The notes under the pieces were generated by a model. It made no database searches. It was not told where the DNA came from and saw nothing but the letters and a program-made list of their open reading frames with translations. Positions 1-9,211 of a stretch of DNA of 40,450 nucleotides are shown one piece after another. The translations under genes were made by a program, and so were the position numbers. Every line of letters starts with the position of its first letter. Position 1 is the first letter of the stretch. This stretch comes from Haplomitrium mnioides. Lineage: Eukaryota > Marchantiophyta > Haplomitriopsida > Calobryales. Location of the stretch: positions 1-40,450 of the forward strand of contig JBNGIS010031962.1 of assembly GCA_049999725.1 (NCBI GenBank), in the 5' to 3' direction.

Positions 1-134
1 TGTAGGTAACCCACTCCACACTGAGCCTTGAGGAGTCTTACTTCCGCAGTACGTGGGTACTAACGCCGGCGCCCCCCCTCGCAGCTCCACTTGAGATTAA
101 AGACAAAGTGTACTCCGAACACTATGGGGTGATA

Positions 135-640
135 CTCCCGCACAAGGAATGGCAAAGAACTCCAAGCTCCTCACTCGACAACCTCTCCCGAAGTCATAAC
201 TAGCCGAATCCCTTCTAGACCTTTGTATCAGTAACCCGCCACCTAGGTCCGCCTCCAAGGATGAGGTCACCTGGGTCTCCCCCCAGTCCTCCTCTAAATC
301 CCCCGGATCCCCTGAGCTAGTAACTCTGCTTCACGTGATCTTCTCAATGAATTCTAACTCTTGCCACCCCTCGTTGCGATTTCCTTGTCCCAAGATCGTG
401 ATACTCCTACACAAAGAAAGCAGAAATGACCCCAAGTCCTCCCATGGTGGCCTCTCCCGAAGTCTTAGCCGGCAAGAAATCAATCGAGACCCCGTATCAG
501 TAACCCGCCACTCAGGTTTGCCTGCAAGAGTGAGGTCACTTGGATCTCCCTCCAGTCCTCCTCTGAATTCCCCGGATCCTCTGAGCTAGTAACTCTGCTT
601 CACGTGGTCTTTTGAGTGACTTCTCAATCCAGCCCCCCCT
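135..640. repeat. Two-copy tandem duplication in LTR F
   Basis: Two diverged units, roughly 135-380 and 402-640 (period about 267 bp), each run from a CTCC-ACACAA-like start through ACCTCTCCCGAAGTC, the GTATCAGTAACCCGCCAC block and the CACTTGGATCTCC/CACCTGGGTCTCC block to GAGCTAGTAACTCTGCTTC. A corresponding duplication is visible in LTR C at about 32570-33100, so it predates the split of the two copies. Confidence 0.7.
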
Positions 641-721
641 CGTTGCAATTCCCCTTCGCATGCAGTCGCCTCACGCTCTGAGATTGCTTGTGCATCAACC
701 CTTCTCCGAATCGACATCCTT

Positions 722-731
722 TGATGTATAC
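722..731 (-). promoter_or_regulatory. Possible TATA element of the F-type LTR
   Basis: On the minus strand this reads as TATACATC-like sequence. The same motif with the same flank (GATGTATAC followed by CCCCTC on the plus strand) is kept in LTR C near 33193-33202. In both copies it lies downstream, in the direction of transcription, of the repeated CCACGTCATC motifs. Its role as a core promoter is inference; E appears to lack it. Confidence 0.3.
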
Positions 732-1059
732 CCCCCTCGAGCGATCGTCGCGTCTCTCCGCAAACCTCGGCGCTCATCGTTTGAATTCGTTATTCCAGTT
801 AGGCTCAGAACAGGAAACGTCGACGCGTTGCTTCCATGGTCGTTAATCTGGTTACCCCGAAAGATAGGCGCGCGCCGCATGTCCTACCAGTTGGTAGAAA
901 AACGACAAGTAAAACGACAATAGGCGTCCGAGGACTCTAGCGGATAGAGATTCTGTAGATTCCCGCGGAGCCAGGTCCGAAGAGTCCTTCGAAAAAGAGT
1001 TCCGAAGTACCCCACGGAACCCGGTCCACAGAATCTCAGCAGATTCCCGTGCAGATTTC

Positions 1060-1420
1060 CATTTCTTCTCCGAATGCCACATCATCCGATGCTCCACCGT
1101 CTGACGCCGCCTCGCAAGAGGGTAGGCTGACCGTTGCTTTCACTTTCCCATCCGAAGTTGACCCGCTCGCGGCCTGAGGTCCAATGAGCTTTCTATTTCC
1201 GCCACGTGTCCTCTGGCTTGTCTGAGGTTCCCTGAGTCGCCACGTCATCCGAAAGGCGCCGCCCGACGCCGCCCTGCAAAGGGGTAGGCGGACCGTCGCG
1301 CTGACCCTTCTTCCGATGTTGACCCGTGAAACACATTCTCCTTCGTCCACGTTTTCGAATCGCTCTGCGGACTCCCAGCGCTCGCCACGTCATCTGAAGA
1401 GTCGCTGCAGACTCCCTTCG
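1060..1420. repeat. ACGT-core repeat block in LTR F
   Basis: Degenerate repeats carry GCCACGTCATCCGA followed by GCCGCC, GCAAAGGGGTAGGC and GGACCGTCGCGCTGACC. On the minus strand the core reads TGACGTGGC, a G/C-box hybrid of the kind plant bZIP factors bind. Cores are at about 1201, 1229 and 1384. The same block recurs in LTR C (33540-33960) and LTR E (from about 40140). Regulatory meaning is inference. Confidence 0.6.
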
Positions 1421-2312
1421 CTCTTTGCCGATCCAATCGACGATTTATCACCCTTTCGGCCCTTCTGTACTCTTCCTCCTGATAGATCCCTGCTAAGTTG
1501 CCCTTTCGGCTTCCTTGGTTCTTCCTTGGTCGGAATGTTCATGAATCACCTTTCTGACATCTTCCGTCTTCCTTCGGACAGACCCATGCTATGTCACCCT
1601 TTCGGCGCTTCCTCAGAGATCCCTGTTTGGACTCTTTGCGGATCCCTCTTAAGTGGGCTACCCACATCGAAAGATGGATTGGAACCACTTTAAGTGGGAT
1701 CTCCACTTAGGTAGGCGACTTCCCATAGACCCACGAACTCCTTGGAGCTGCCACGTTTCCGTGGATTTGCAGATTCGACGAACGAGTTAGATCGGCTCTT
1801 GCAAGCGCGCTTCTGCTTGCGGGATCGAGGCGTCTCTTTTCCCTGGCCTTGCACACCCTTGTGACGATCTTACTTCCTCATTTCTTCCCCAATCCTTGAT
1901 TCTCGATTATTGGCCACTGCAGAACGTGTCCGCGATTTGCCTCCCCTGATTGCCTTCGGATGTCAGCTTGTGGACTCGTTCTTCCTTCTCAGATCACTTC
2001 GCTTGGATTGGTCGTTCCCTTCTTCCTTGCTCGACCACGATTCCTGCATTCTCCCTGAGGCTCACGGCTTCCCGCTGTCCTGCTTTAGATTTTGCAATGG
2101 GACCCCTCTAGTGCTTGGCAATCACTTCCCTCTTCTCATCCTCCCGCCATGATCCTGTTTCCCTCCTAGGAATCATGCACCCTACTCTTAACTATCTGTT
2201 TGAGAGTAACCCGTCGTTCATGAGAGACCTTCACACTTGCTAAGGGCCCTTGGTTCAGAATTGCTTCCGATTTACTGAATTCTGTCTCAGTGCTTCAAAT
2301 CACTGACTGACA

Positions 2313-2812
2313 CAACATCCAACTCGTCCTCGAACATTACACTCATTGCAATGGCAAATGACTCATCCATTGAGTCTAGATCCTAGAACATTTCAAGATG
2401 AGCAAGAAATTGAGCGTATACTTCATTTACATAAGATTCATGAAAAACTTCTCGATGCATTTAATGATGTAGCACTATCATATGATCATATGTAGAAGTT
2501 GCAAATGTTCCAGCTAAACTACAGAAGCTCACTAAGCTGACTACATCAACAATGCCTAGGGCAAAACAAGGACGAACTACTAGTCATATCAATACTTAAT
2601 CAATGCAACGACATATAATAAATCTAGCCATTCCTTCAAAATTAACTAAGTCAATACTTGTATCTATACTGATAGATAATTTTGAAAACGATGAGATCTC
2701 TCTTGATTATATGCATACAAGACATGTTTTGAAGAGAAGCACAACCCAACGTGATGATATTTTTGCTCTCTTAATTTTTGCAAATATTTGGAATGAATTA
2801 TTGGATAATATA
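2313..2812. other. AT-rich unassigned DNA between elements F and B
   Basis: Composition changes sharply from GC-rich LTR to AT-rich sequence. One plus-frame stretch (about 2500-2815, interrupted by a TAA) reads as a plausible peptide, including a 70-residue piece starting at 2603, and another frame is open at about 2360-2490. I recognise no domain. By position it could be the upstream part of the copia element at 22827-24144, split by element B, but the two sides do not join into a continuous reverse transcriptase. I leave it unassigned. Confidence 0.5.
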
Positions 2813-2949
2813 TAAGACTGATTTCACGCCAATATGACATTTGTAGCTCTGGTAATCTGCGTTTGAAGAGACATACCTTTTCCTTCTTCTTTTTTTCCCT
2901 TTTTTAGCTTAACAGCCCGCAAGATCTTAAGATATTGGGCATCTCGCAC

Positions 2950-3530
2950 GTGGCACGTTGAGGGAGTCTGTTGGATTCCTCAGACTCGCCAACCCGTGAG
3001 ATTCCTCGAACGTCGAACAGGGGACATATGGCGCTTCGGGGGAGCTCGTTGGATTCCTCGAACTCCTAAACACGTGAGATTCCTTGGATGTTGGACAACG
3101 GACATGTGGTGGTTTGGGGGAGCCCGTTGAATTCCTCGTACTCGCCAACCCATGAGATTCCTCGGAATTGCAGATCAACTTGAGATTGTTGGTCAAAGGT
3201 GATGATCCAACTTCCCTATGGAAAACTGCGTCGGACGGTGCCTCCTCGAACACGTGGCACTTTGGAGTAGCCCATTGGATTCCTCGGACTCGCCACCCCA
3301 TGAGATTCCTCGGAAGTACTAGTCAACTTTGGATTGTTAGTCAAAGGTAACGATCCAACTTCCCTATGGAAAACGACGTCGGATGGCGCCTCCTCGGACA
3401 CGCGGCACTTCGGGGTAGCCAGTTGGAGTCCTCAGACTCGCCACCCCGTGAGATTCCTCGAATGTCAGACAGTGGACACGTGGTGCTTCGGGGGAGCCCA
3501 TTGGATTTCTCGAACTCGCCACCTCATCCG
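2950..3530. repeat. G-box minisatellite array in B left LTR
   Basis: Tandem units of two kinds alternate: a short unit of about 75 bp (GTGAGATTCCTCGGACGTCG then GGACACGTGGCGCTTCGG) and a long one of about 148 bp that also contains GGTCAACTTCGGATTGTTGG and CCAACTTCCCTATGGAAAA. Each unit carries one ACGTGGC-type core, several of them mutated. The same array is in the B right LTR and both A LTRs. Confidence 0.85.
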
Positions 3531-3624
3531 AAGAGCCCTTCCCTTGCCGAGAAAGAACAATGGCTCTGTCAAACTTTCAAACGTCGTAGCCACACTTTGT
3601 TGAACTTTCTGCCTTGTCCTCTCC

Positions 3625-3766
3625 TTTTCTTAGATATATCGCTCTTTCGGCACTCCTTGTTCTTCCGACCAGACCGTCGATAGATCGCCCTTTCAGCATC
3701 CCTTGTTCCTTCTCTGGCCAGACCATTGATAGATCGCCATTTCGGCAGCCTTTGTTCCTCCTCTGG
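3625..3766. repeat. 49-bp minisatellite in B left LTR (first part)
   Basis: Units of about 49 bp contain ATAGATCGCCCTTTCGGCAC, CTTGTTCCTCCTCTGG and CCGGACCGTCG. Element A entered this array; the array resumes at 12739. Confidence 0.8.
3762..3766. repeat. Target-site duplication of element A, left copy (TCTGG)
   Basis: TCTGG immediately precedes A's first base and recurs at 12739-12743 immediately after A's last base. Removing A and one copy restores an intact 49-bp repeat unit, which confirms both element ends. Confidence 0.93.
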
Positions 3767-4873
3767 TGTTCGTGCCCCTTCCTCCTTCCTTAACATCCAA
3801 TTTGTGCTATTTCAAAGGAAAGGGGTGACAAAGAACAACCGAGCTCTTTAATGAGATGGTCCTAGAACCTTCGTTAGTGAATTTAGGTCTTAACAATCCC
3901 AAACTTCTCACCTTGCATTTCCACAATACTCTCAACCCACCCAAGCACTGCATTCCTTTCCACCGCCTGCATTCCTTTCCACCGCACACAAAGCAACCAC
4001 AACTCAATTGACTTCGGGGTACACCCCAATATTGTGCTTGATGAAAATCTGGTTGCGGATATTCAATGTCACCTCCTATGAATAGGGGTGTATGCAATTA
4101 TTGCACAGGAATGAACTTGCAACATTGTCCTACAAGCTACGTCCTAACACAACCAAGGCTAATTACTCCTCCAATCACTGGACTGTCAACAGGGCCAGCT
4201 ACCCAAACAAAGCAGAGCTATCTGATTTAATCTCTCAACAAAATACAAATTACAACCCCAGTGTGGAACCCATCCTATTAGCCTTCCTAGGCACATGCAA
4301 AACTATCTCTCTCTCTTCCTAGCTCTTCAAACATCACTCCCTCGACTATTATGCAGCGAATTATCACCAACACTCCAACCTGACGAGAATTGTAAGTATG
4401 GTAGCCCTTGTCTTCTCCCTAGTCAACTCGAATTCTCCCTTGTGATCTGACTCAACCTTCTCAACCTAATCCTCTGCCCTTTGAAGTTCTAGATAAAGGT
4501 TCAAAATTTGCGTTCCAAATATGAGTCCTCACTCTACAAACACAACAACACCAGAAACATTATTCTCCCTACCACTCTCTCCCCACTCACACACCCTGTC
4601 TAGATAGTTTCTTTTACTTCCATTGCTAGAAGCCCTGAATTTACTTCCTCAGGCTCAAAAGAGGTCTTATTTAACTTCCACCTCTGGAAGACAGCCCTCC
4701 CAACTGCTGGATCACCCACTCCACTCAAGAATTGGTTGGATCTTCCCCGTAGTGCGCATGCACTAACGTGGCCACTCCTCTCCTTTCTCCACAAGAATGT
4801 AACACCAGCAGCACTATCCTAATGCTTATGGGACTGATCTCCTGCACAAACCAAAGCTAAGACGACACCAAGA

Positions 4874-4894
4874 CCCCCCCCCCCCCCCCCCCCC
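4874..4894. repeat. Oligo-C tract, 21 bp, in A left LTR
   Basis: Uninterrupted run of C after CACCAAGA. It lies where sequence resembling the start of B's LTR (GCCCCTCACGAAATACAAAC) begins. In LTR E the aligned place (about 38800) has no such run. Confidence 0.95.
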
Positions 4895-5440
4895 TTCGCT
4901 GCCCCTCACGAAATACAAACCGAAAGAATTCTCCTCTCCTCCAAATGTTGGACTGCCTTCAAAGATAAGTCCACTTGAGTGGTCTGAGCCTCTAGAGCCT
5001 CTTGCTCAACGATTCCCAGCACCTCCTTAGTCCACCTCCACCCTGTGATGGCCTTCCTTCACAAGTACACCCACTTCACCTAAGGTCACACCAGAACTCT
5101 CTCCTCCGTATCCCGCTGCTCTCTCCATGCAAAACAATCAGTCCCCGTAACTTCACAGCGAGATAGTTTATTCCCGTGCTTGTTTTTCCCCCTGTCTCGA
5201 CGTTTCATCACTGTCCTTCCTTGAAGGTCCCCGTTTCCCTTATCTGACGGTTGAGAAGTGCATCCCGCCTTTTCACACAGCCCGCAAGTGGGTTTTCTTT
5301 CCTCATTCAGAGTTTGAAATCGGTGCCAACAGCTGCACTTTGTCGTCCTCTTCCTAACAAGACTGATTTCACGTCAGTCTGACATTTGTAGCTTTCGTGA
5401 TCGACGTTTGAAGAAATATACCTTTTCTTTTGTTTTCTTC

Positions 5441-5450
5441 CCTTTTATAG
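5441..5450 (-). promoter_or_regulatory. TATA box of A left LTR
   Basis: Minus strand reads CTATAAAAGG, a strong plant TATA match. The nearest ACGTGGC core is about 45 bp upstream at 5491-5500. Equivalent sites are mutated to CTAAAAAAGG in B right (20701-20710) and to a TAAAAATG form in A right, so only this copy keeps an unaltered TATAAAA. The transcription start would then fall near 5415, leaving a transcribed 3' portion of LTR of about 1.6 kb. Confidence 0.6.
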
Positions 5451-5482
5451 CTTGACAGTCCATAAGATCCTTCGGATATCGG

Positions 5483-6175
5483 GCATCTGGTACGTGGCAC
5501 GTCGAGGGAGCTTGTTGGATTCTTTGGACTCGCCAACCCGTGAGATTCCTCGGACCTCAAACAGTGGACACGTGGCGCTTCGGGGTAGCCAGTTGGATTC
5601 CTCAGACTCACTAGCCCGTGAGATTCCTTGAATGTTGGACAGCGGACATGTGGCGCTTTGGGGTAGCCCGTTGGATTTCTTGGACTCGCCACCCCGAGAG
5701 ATTTATCAGAACTGCTGGTCAACTTCGGATTGTCGGTGAAAGGTGACGGTCCAACTTCCTTGTGGAAAACAGCGTCGGACGACGCCTCCTCAGACACGTG
5801 GCACTTCGGGGTAGCCCGTTGGATTCCTCGGACTCGCCAGCCCATGAGATTCCTTGGAACTATTGGTCAACTTCAAATTCTTGGTCAAAGGTGATAGTCC
5901 AACTTCCATGTGGAAAACGACATCGGACGGCGCCTCCTCGGACACGTGGCACTTCAAGGTAGCCCGTTGGATTCCTTGGACTAGCCACCCCGTGAGATTC
6001 CTCGAAACTACTAGTCAACTTTGGATTTTTGGTCAAAGTTGACGGTCCAACTTCCTTGTGGAAAATGGCGTCGGACGGCGCCTCCTCAGATACGTGGCAC
6101 TTCGGGGTAGCCCGTTGGATTCCTTGGACTCGCCAACCCATGAGATTCCTCAGACATCGGACAGCGGACACCATG
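5483..6175. repeat. G-box minisatellite array in A left LTR
   Basis: ACGTGGC-type cores sit near 5491, 5568, 5645 (ATGTGGC variant), 5793, 5940 and 6089. The spacing is about 77 bp in the first units and 147-149 bp in the later ones. Repeat landmarks are GTGAGATTCCTCGGA, GTTGGATTCCTCGGACTCG, GGTCAACTTCGGATTGT and GGCGCCTCCTCGGACACGTG. In transcription orientation the array is immediately upstream of the TATA box. Confidence 0.88.
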
Positions 6176-6189
6176 CGCTCCGGATCTTC

Positions 6190-6345
6190 AATAAATCGCT
6201 CTTTCGGCACTCCTTGTTCTTTCGGTCGGACCGTCGATAGATCCCCCTTTTGGCACCTCTTGTTACTCCTCTAGCCGAATCGTCAATAGATCACCCTTTC
6301 AGCTGATCCCTCCTTGCTCTCCCGGTTGGATCTCCAAACGGATCC
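6190..6345. repeat. 49-bp minisatellite in A left LTR
   Basis: About three degenerate units with ATCGCTCTTTCGGCACTCC, TTGTTC and GACCGTCGATAGATC. The array ends at GGATCCCTGTTAAGTGGGC. Confidence 0.75.
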
Positions 6346-6424
6346 CTGTTAAGTGGGCTCTCCACGTCGGAAGATCACTCGGAACCCACTTAACCAGGCT
6401 CCCCACTTAGGGAGGCTGAGTCCC

Positions 6425-6750
6425 GTTAAGGAGGACTACGATTGTCAGACAGTGGACCTTGGACCCCCTCCATCGAATTGCAACCGTCAGACAAGGAACC
6501 TCGGAGCCCCTCCATCGGACTGCGGACCTCGGACCCCCTCCATCGGACAGCGACCGTTAGACCCCCTCCATCAAACTGCGACCGTCGGACAGCGAACCTC
6601 AAACCCCCTCCATCGGATTGCATACTTTGGACTATGCCTGTTAGGCTGCGGACTTCGGACTCCCTCCATCGGACTGCGACCGTCGAACTCCTTTGGACTG
6701 CGGACGTCAGACAGCGGACCTCGAACCCCCTCCTTCGGACTACAAGTACT
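6425..6750. repeat. 42-bp minisatellite in A left LTR
   Basis: Units of about 42 bp alternate GGACCCCCTCCATCGGACTG and CGACCGTCGGACAGCGAACC. All three forward frames are open over stretches because the unit length is a multiple of three, which explains the Pro/Ser/Arg-rich ORFs here. Confidence 0.85.
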
Positions 6751-7223
6751 AAGTGTCGGTTAACTTCAAGAAGGTCGTTCTTCTTTATTTATACTTTATT
6801 CTCTTGGATTCAAATTGCAATGCGATTGCCTCAAACTCCTCTCTCTATCAAGCTATTGCACACCTCAAATGGTCACGAATTGAGGTTTCAATGGTCAAAA
6901 TTGTTGGCTCCTCCGTTCTGCATCCCGACTTCCACCTCTTTACTCCATTTTTGCCCATTTCTGCACCTATGGTCGTGAAATCTGTCTCCCTTATTTTGCG
7001 TTGATAGCAATCCTCCCATGTGATCCTCTCCTATAGGTTTGAAGTGAATCTTGATGCTTTGTTTTTCTTTTTTCTGCATAAGGTTTCTTCCGCCTCTGTC
7101 CTTTTCATTCTATCTTCCACATTGAAGGATTCCTGCTGCTCGAGAGATGCTTTTGTCCTTTACCAAAGAGGAATTGTGTCAATGTGGAATTCTGTATCAA
7201 CATCCCAATTGGCTGGCTGACAT

Positions 7224-7235
7224 AACTCCCCCTTC
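7224..7235 (-). promoter_or_regulatory. Polypurine tract of element A
   Basis: Minus strand reads GAAGGGGGAGTTA, ending one base from the LTR edge. It is the expected primer for plus-strand DNA synthesis. Elements C (35428-35440) and B (14134-14146) have the same tract in the same place. Confidence 0.8.
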
Positions 7236-7406
7236 GAGTGTGAAGCGTCCCGACGAACACCTTTCTTCTCCCTCACTATGCTGGGTGCCTCTTCTAAGTG
7301 ATCGTTGGCTGAACTTCGTCATTCTGCAATACAACCCCACAAAACGCCCCCTCACAAACTCACACATATAACACTCACACCACATAGTTGTATTTATAAA
7401 ATTCTT

Positions 7407-9000
7407 CTACCCTCGTGCATTCACCTCCCCCAACCTCTTCCCAGGATCCCATGCAAAAGTTGTGTCTCCAATTTCTGGTTTGAGGTGGATACGGGATCTG
7501 TGCAGCATCATCCCTTGCTGTATTCGCTTCTGGTCCGTGAAACCACCCTCTGTTCTAGGATCACTTTGCTGGCCCTTCCCTTCTAGCCTTGAGGTACTCA
7601 CAACACACACCACATGGAATAGGTGACAAAACAAGCATAAACGTACGTACAGTACATATGTCCTATAAAAATAAAATTATATACCACGTTGGGGTTGGTG
7701 GGGTTGCGTGTAACAATTCCTTCTTTGTCATCAAGATCCTTGGGTTGGATTAAGGCGAGCTTCCTCTCTGGATTGAAATTGGGTTCCTCTTCTGGTAATT
7801 TCAGATCCTCAAGGTGGTAATTGGTTATTTCGATTATCGTGCATTCCACCACTTGAGGAGGCCCTAACTCGACAACACTTTGCAGTTTCTCATCATGACT
7901 TCCCCTAGCCGGGTTCACCAATGTCACTTCCCCTCTCAACTCGGGTTCGGGGCTCAGTCGAGATTGGTCCTCCGGGGGCTCCTTCTCTTGCGGGGGTTGA
8001 GGTTTAGTTGTGCTCTCCCTTCCTTACTCTAGTGGGGCCCTTCCCTTGTCACTTAACATGTGCGCGGATTCCTCTTCTTCTGGATCTGATTCTTCCACCT
8101 CGGCCCGAACGAGGCAAGGGGTAAGATTCTGCACCGCGACCAAGGATGCTCTTGTCTCCCTGAACTCATTTGGATCACCTAGCAATTAAAGTTCCAGGCC
8201 ACGTTTCAGGTTCTACTCGTTTGTCTCCTCCTCATGAGTCGCCTCCCAGGCACTGACCAATTCTCTCTTCTCTTCTGGTTGTGTCGGGTGGAACCAGGTT
8301 GGGTCTTCTGTCTCATATTTATAATCACTTATGGGTGACCACACGTGATTCATACCCTTCTTAGCCTTTCGTCGCTTCTTGCTCTTGTGCTTCTAGTGAA
8401 GCTTTGATTTTGCTTTGGCCCTTACTTGATAACAATCCTCTGAGGTAGAGGTTTCCTCCTTTATCCACGCTGCTTCCTCCTCTCCATATTGGGAATGTAT
8501 GGCAATTGGATACTCATACTTTTGCCCCTAAGGTTCCGGGCAGTTGGGGGAAACATGCCCAGGCTCACCACAATTCTAGCACACTATAACTATCATTTTC
8601 GTGGGTCTAGTTGTGATCCTACCATCGAGTTGTTCAGCTTGGGAGGTACATGCCCCCTTCTTTAGAATTGGCTTGATGCTTGCAAGGAGGGTCTGCATTA
8701 CCTCTAATTTTTTAACTCAATTCCGCTAAGCGAGTTCCCCTTCCCTTGGCAGCCTTTATGATCCTTCGCTTCTTTCTCTGCTTCTTCCTTCTCGAAGATC
8801 CCTTATCATCAAAGTTGTTGCTATCGAAGTCACTGTCACTTTCCGAGGTAGATGCAGAGCTCCCCTCTGTTTCCTTATTGTTGCTCGAACTATCAGAAAA
8901 GTATTCCACCAAATACTTAGCCCGTTTTTTCCTTTGCACATGGTTATGGCTCATTGCCTCAATTGATGGGGAAAACTTTACTCCTTCGAAAGATGATAAC
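7407..9000 (-). pseudogene. Element A: capsid-less gag-tail ORF with conserved C-terminal module
   Basis: Read on the minus strand from about 9000. First comes a short AKLSSFEGVKF segment, then an 80-residue Ser/Asp-rich and Lys/Arg-rich tract (8712-8954, MSHNHVQRKKRAKYL at its start). A decayed CCHC knuckle follows (8540-8581, C-stop-NCGEPGHVSPNC), then a basic KSKKRRKAKKG patch. After that come an acidic PEEEPN/QPKDL region (7598-7939) and a C-terminal QQGMML...TTFAWDP block (7407-7520). The same order is found in element C. The Ser-rich tract and knuckle are homologous by eye to B's gag tail. B's capsid region and all of pol are missing. Several stops and frameshifts break it, so this copy is probably dead. 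I do not recognise the C-terminal module. Confidence 0.7.
8540..8581 (-). other. CCHC zinc knuckle of element A, with a stop codon
   Basis: The CX2CX4HX4C spacing is intact, but the second position is TAG where element C has TGG (Trp), a G-to-A type change. In retroelements such knuckles bind the genomic RNA. Confidence 0.8.
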
Positions 9001-9192
9001 TTGGCCTCAAGTTGGTCTCAAGTTTTTGCAAACCTTTTCCTCTTTTCTGGTCAAGGGATGTGAGGAACAAGTATAAGCCCCACTTAATAGTTGAAGGCTC
9101 TCCAACCCTTATGCCTTCACCCTTTTGGTGACCTTGGCATTCGCAAGGTGACTCTTTGGTTCCAAGTTGATCTCAGGTTTCTTCAAACCTTG

Positions 9193-9211
9193 GCCCTCCT
9201 TCTAGCGCCAA
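9193..9211 (-). promoter_or_regulatory. Primer-binding site of element A
   Basis: Minus strand reads TTGGCGCTAGAAGGAGGGC about 10 bases inside the right LTR. TGG at its start can pair with a tRNA CCA end. The site is kept in B, C and D with one or two changes. It is not the initiator-Met type (TGGTATCAGAGC); I cannot name the tRNA. Confidence 0.7.

Larger units (their letters stand above)
1..2312 (-). mobile_element. Element F: partial long LTR, minus orientation
   Basis: This stretch aligns by eye, with gaps, to the left LTR of element C from about 32435 to 35427: the opening CCCACTCCAC block, the CACCTGGGTCTCCCCCCAGT block and the GCTTCACGTG block recur in the same order. It ends at 2312 in GACA, matching the CA end of the other LTRs, and is followed by unrelated AT-rich DNA. 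In element orientation 2312 is therefore the LTR start (TGTC). The rest of the LTR lies left of the window, so I cannot tell a solo LTR from the 5' LTR of a whole element. The ORFs seen inside it are short, GC-driven and not conserved between copies, so I call none of them genes. Confidence 0.75.
2813..3766 (-). repeat. Element B 3' LTR, first part (left of the A insertion)
   Basis: Matches the B right LTR from about 20618 (GATTTCACGCC, GCGTTTGAAGAGACATACC) through the G-box array to the 49-bp repeats, where element A interrupts it at CCTCCTCTGG. The first 484 bp of the right copy (20134-20617) have no counterpart here; the sequence changes to AT-rich DNA at about 2812. Confidence 0.8.
3767..7222 (-). 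repeat. Element A 3' LTR (left copy)
   Basis: 3456 bp, TG...CA bounded. In element orientation it runs from 7222 to 3767: a first block shared with B's 3' LTR around 13600-14000, the 42-bp array, the 49-bp array, the G-box array, a TATA box, a transcribed segment, the C-tract, and a terminal U5-side block of about 1.1 kb that B lacks but C and E share in part. Confidence 0.9.

Noticed and set aside
6442-6978. 178-codon Pro/Ser/Arg-rich plus-strand ORF in A left LTR
   Set aside because: It translates the 42-bp minisatellite, whose length is a multiple of three, so any stop-free frame stays open. The right LTR does not keep the same frame.
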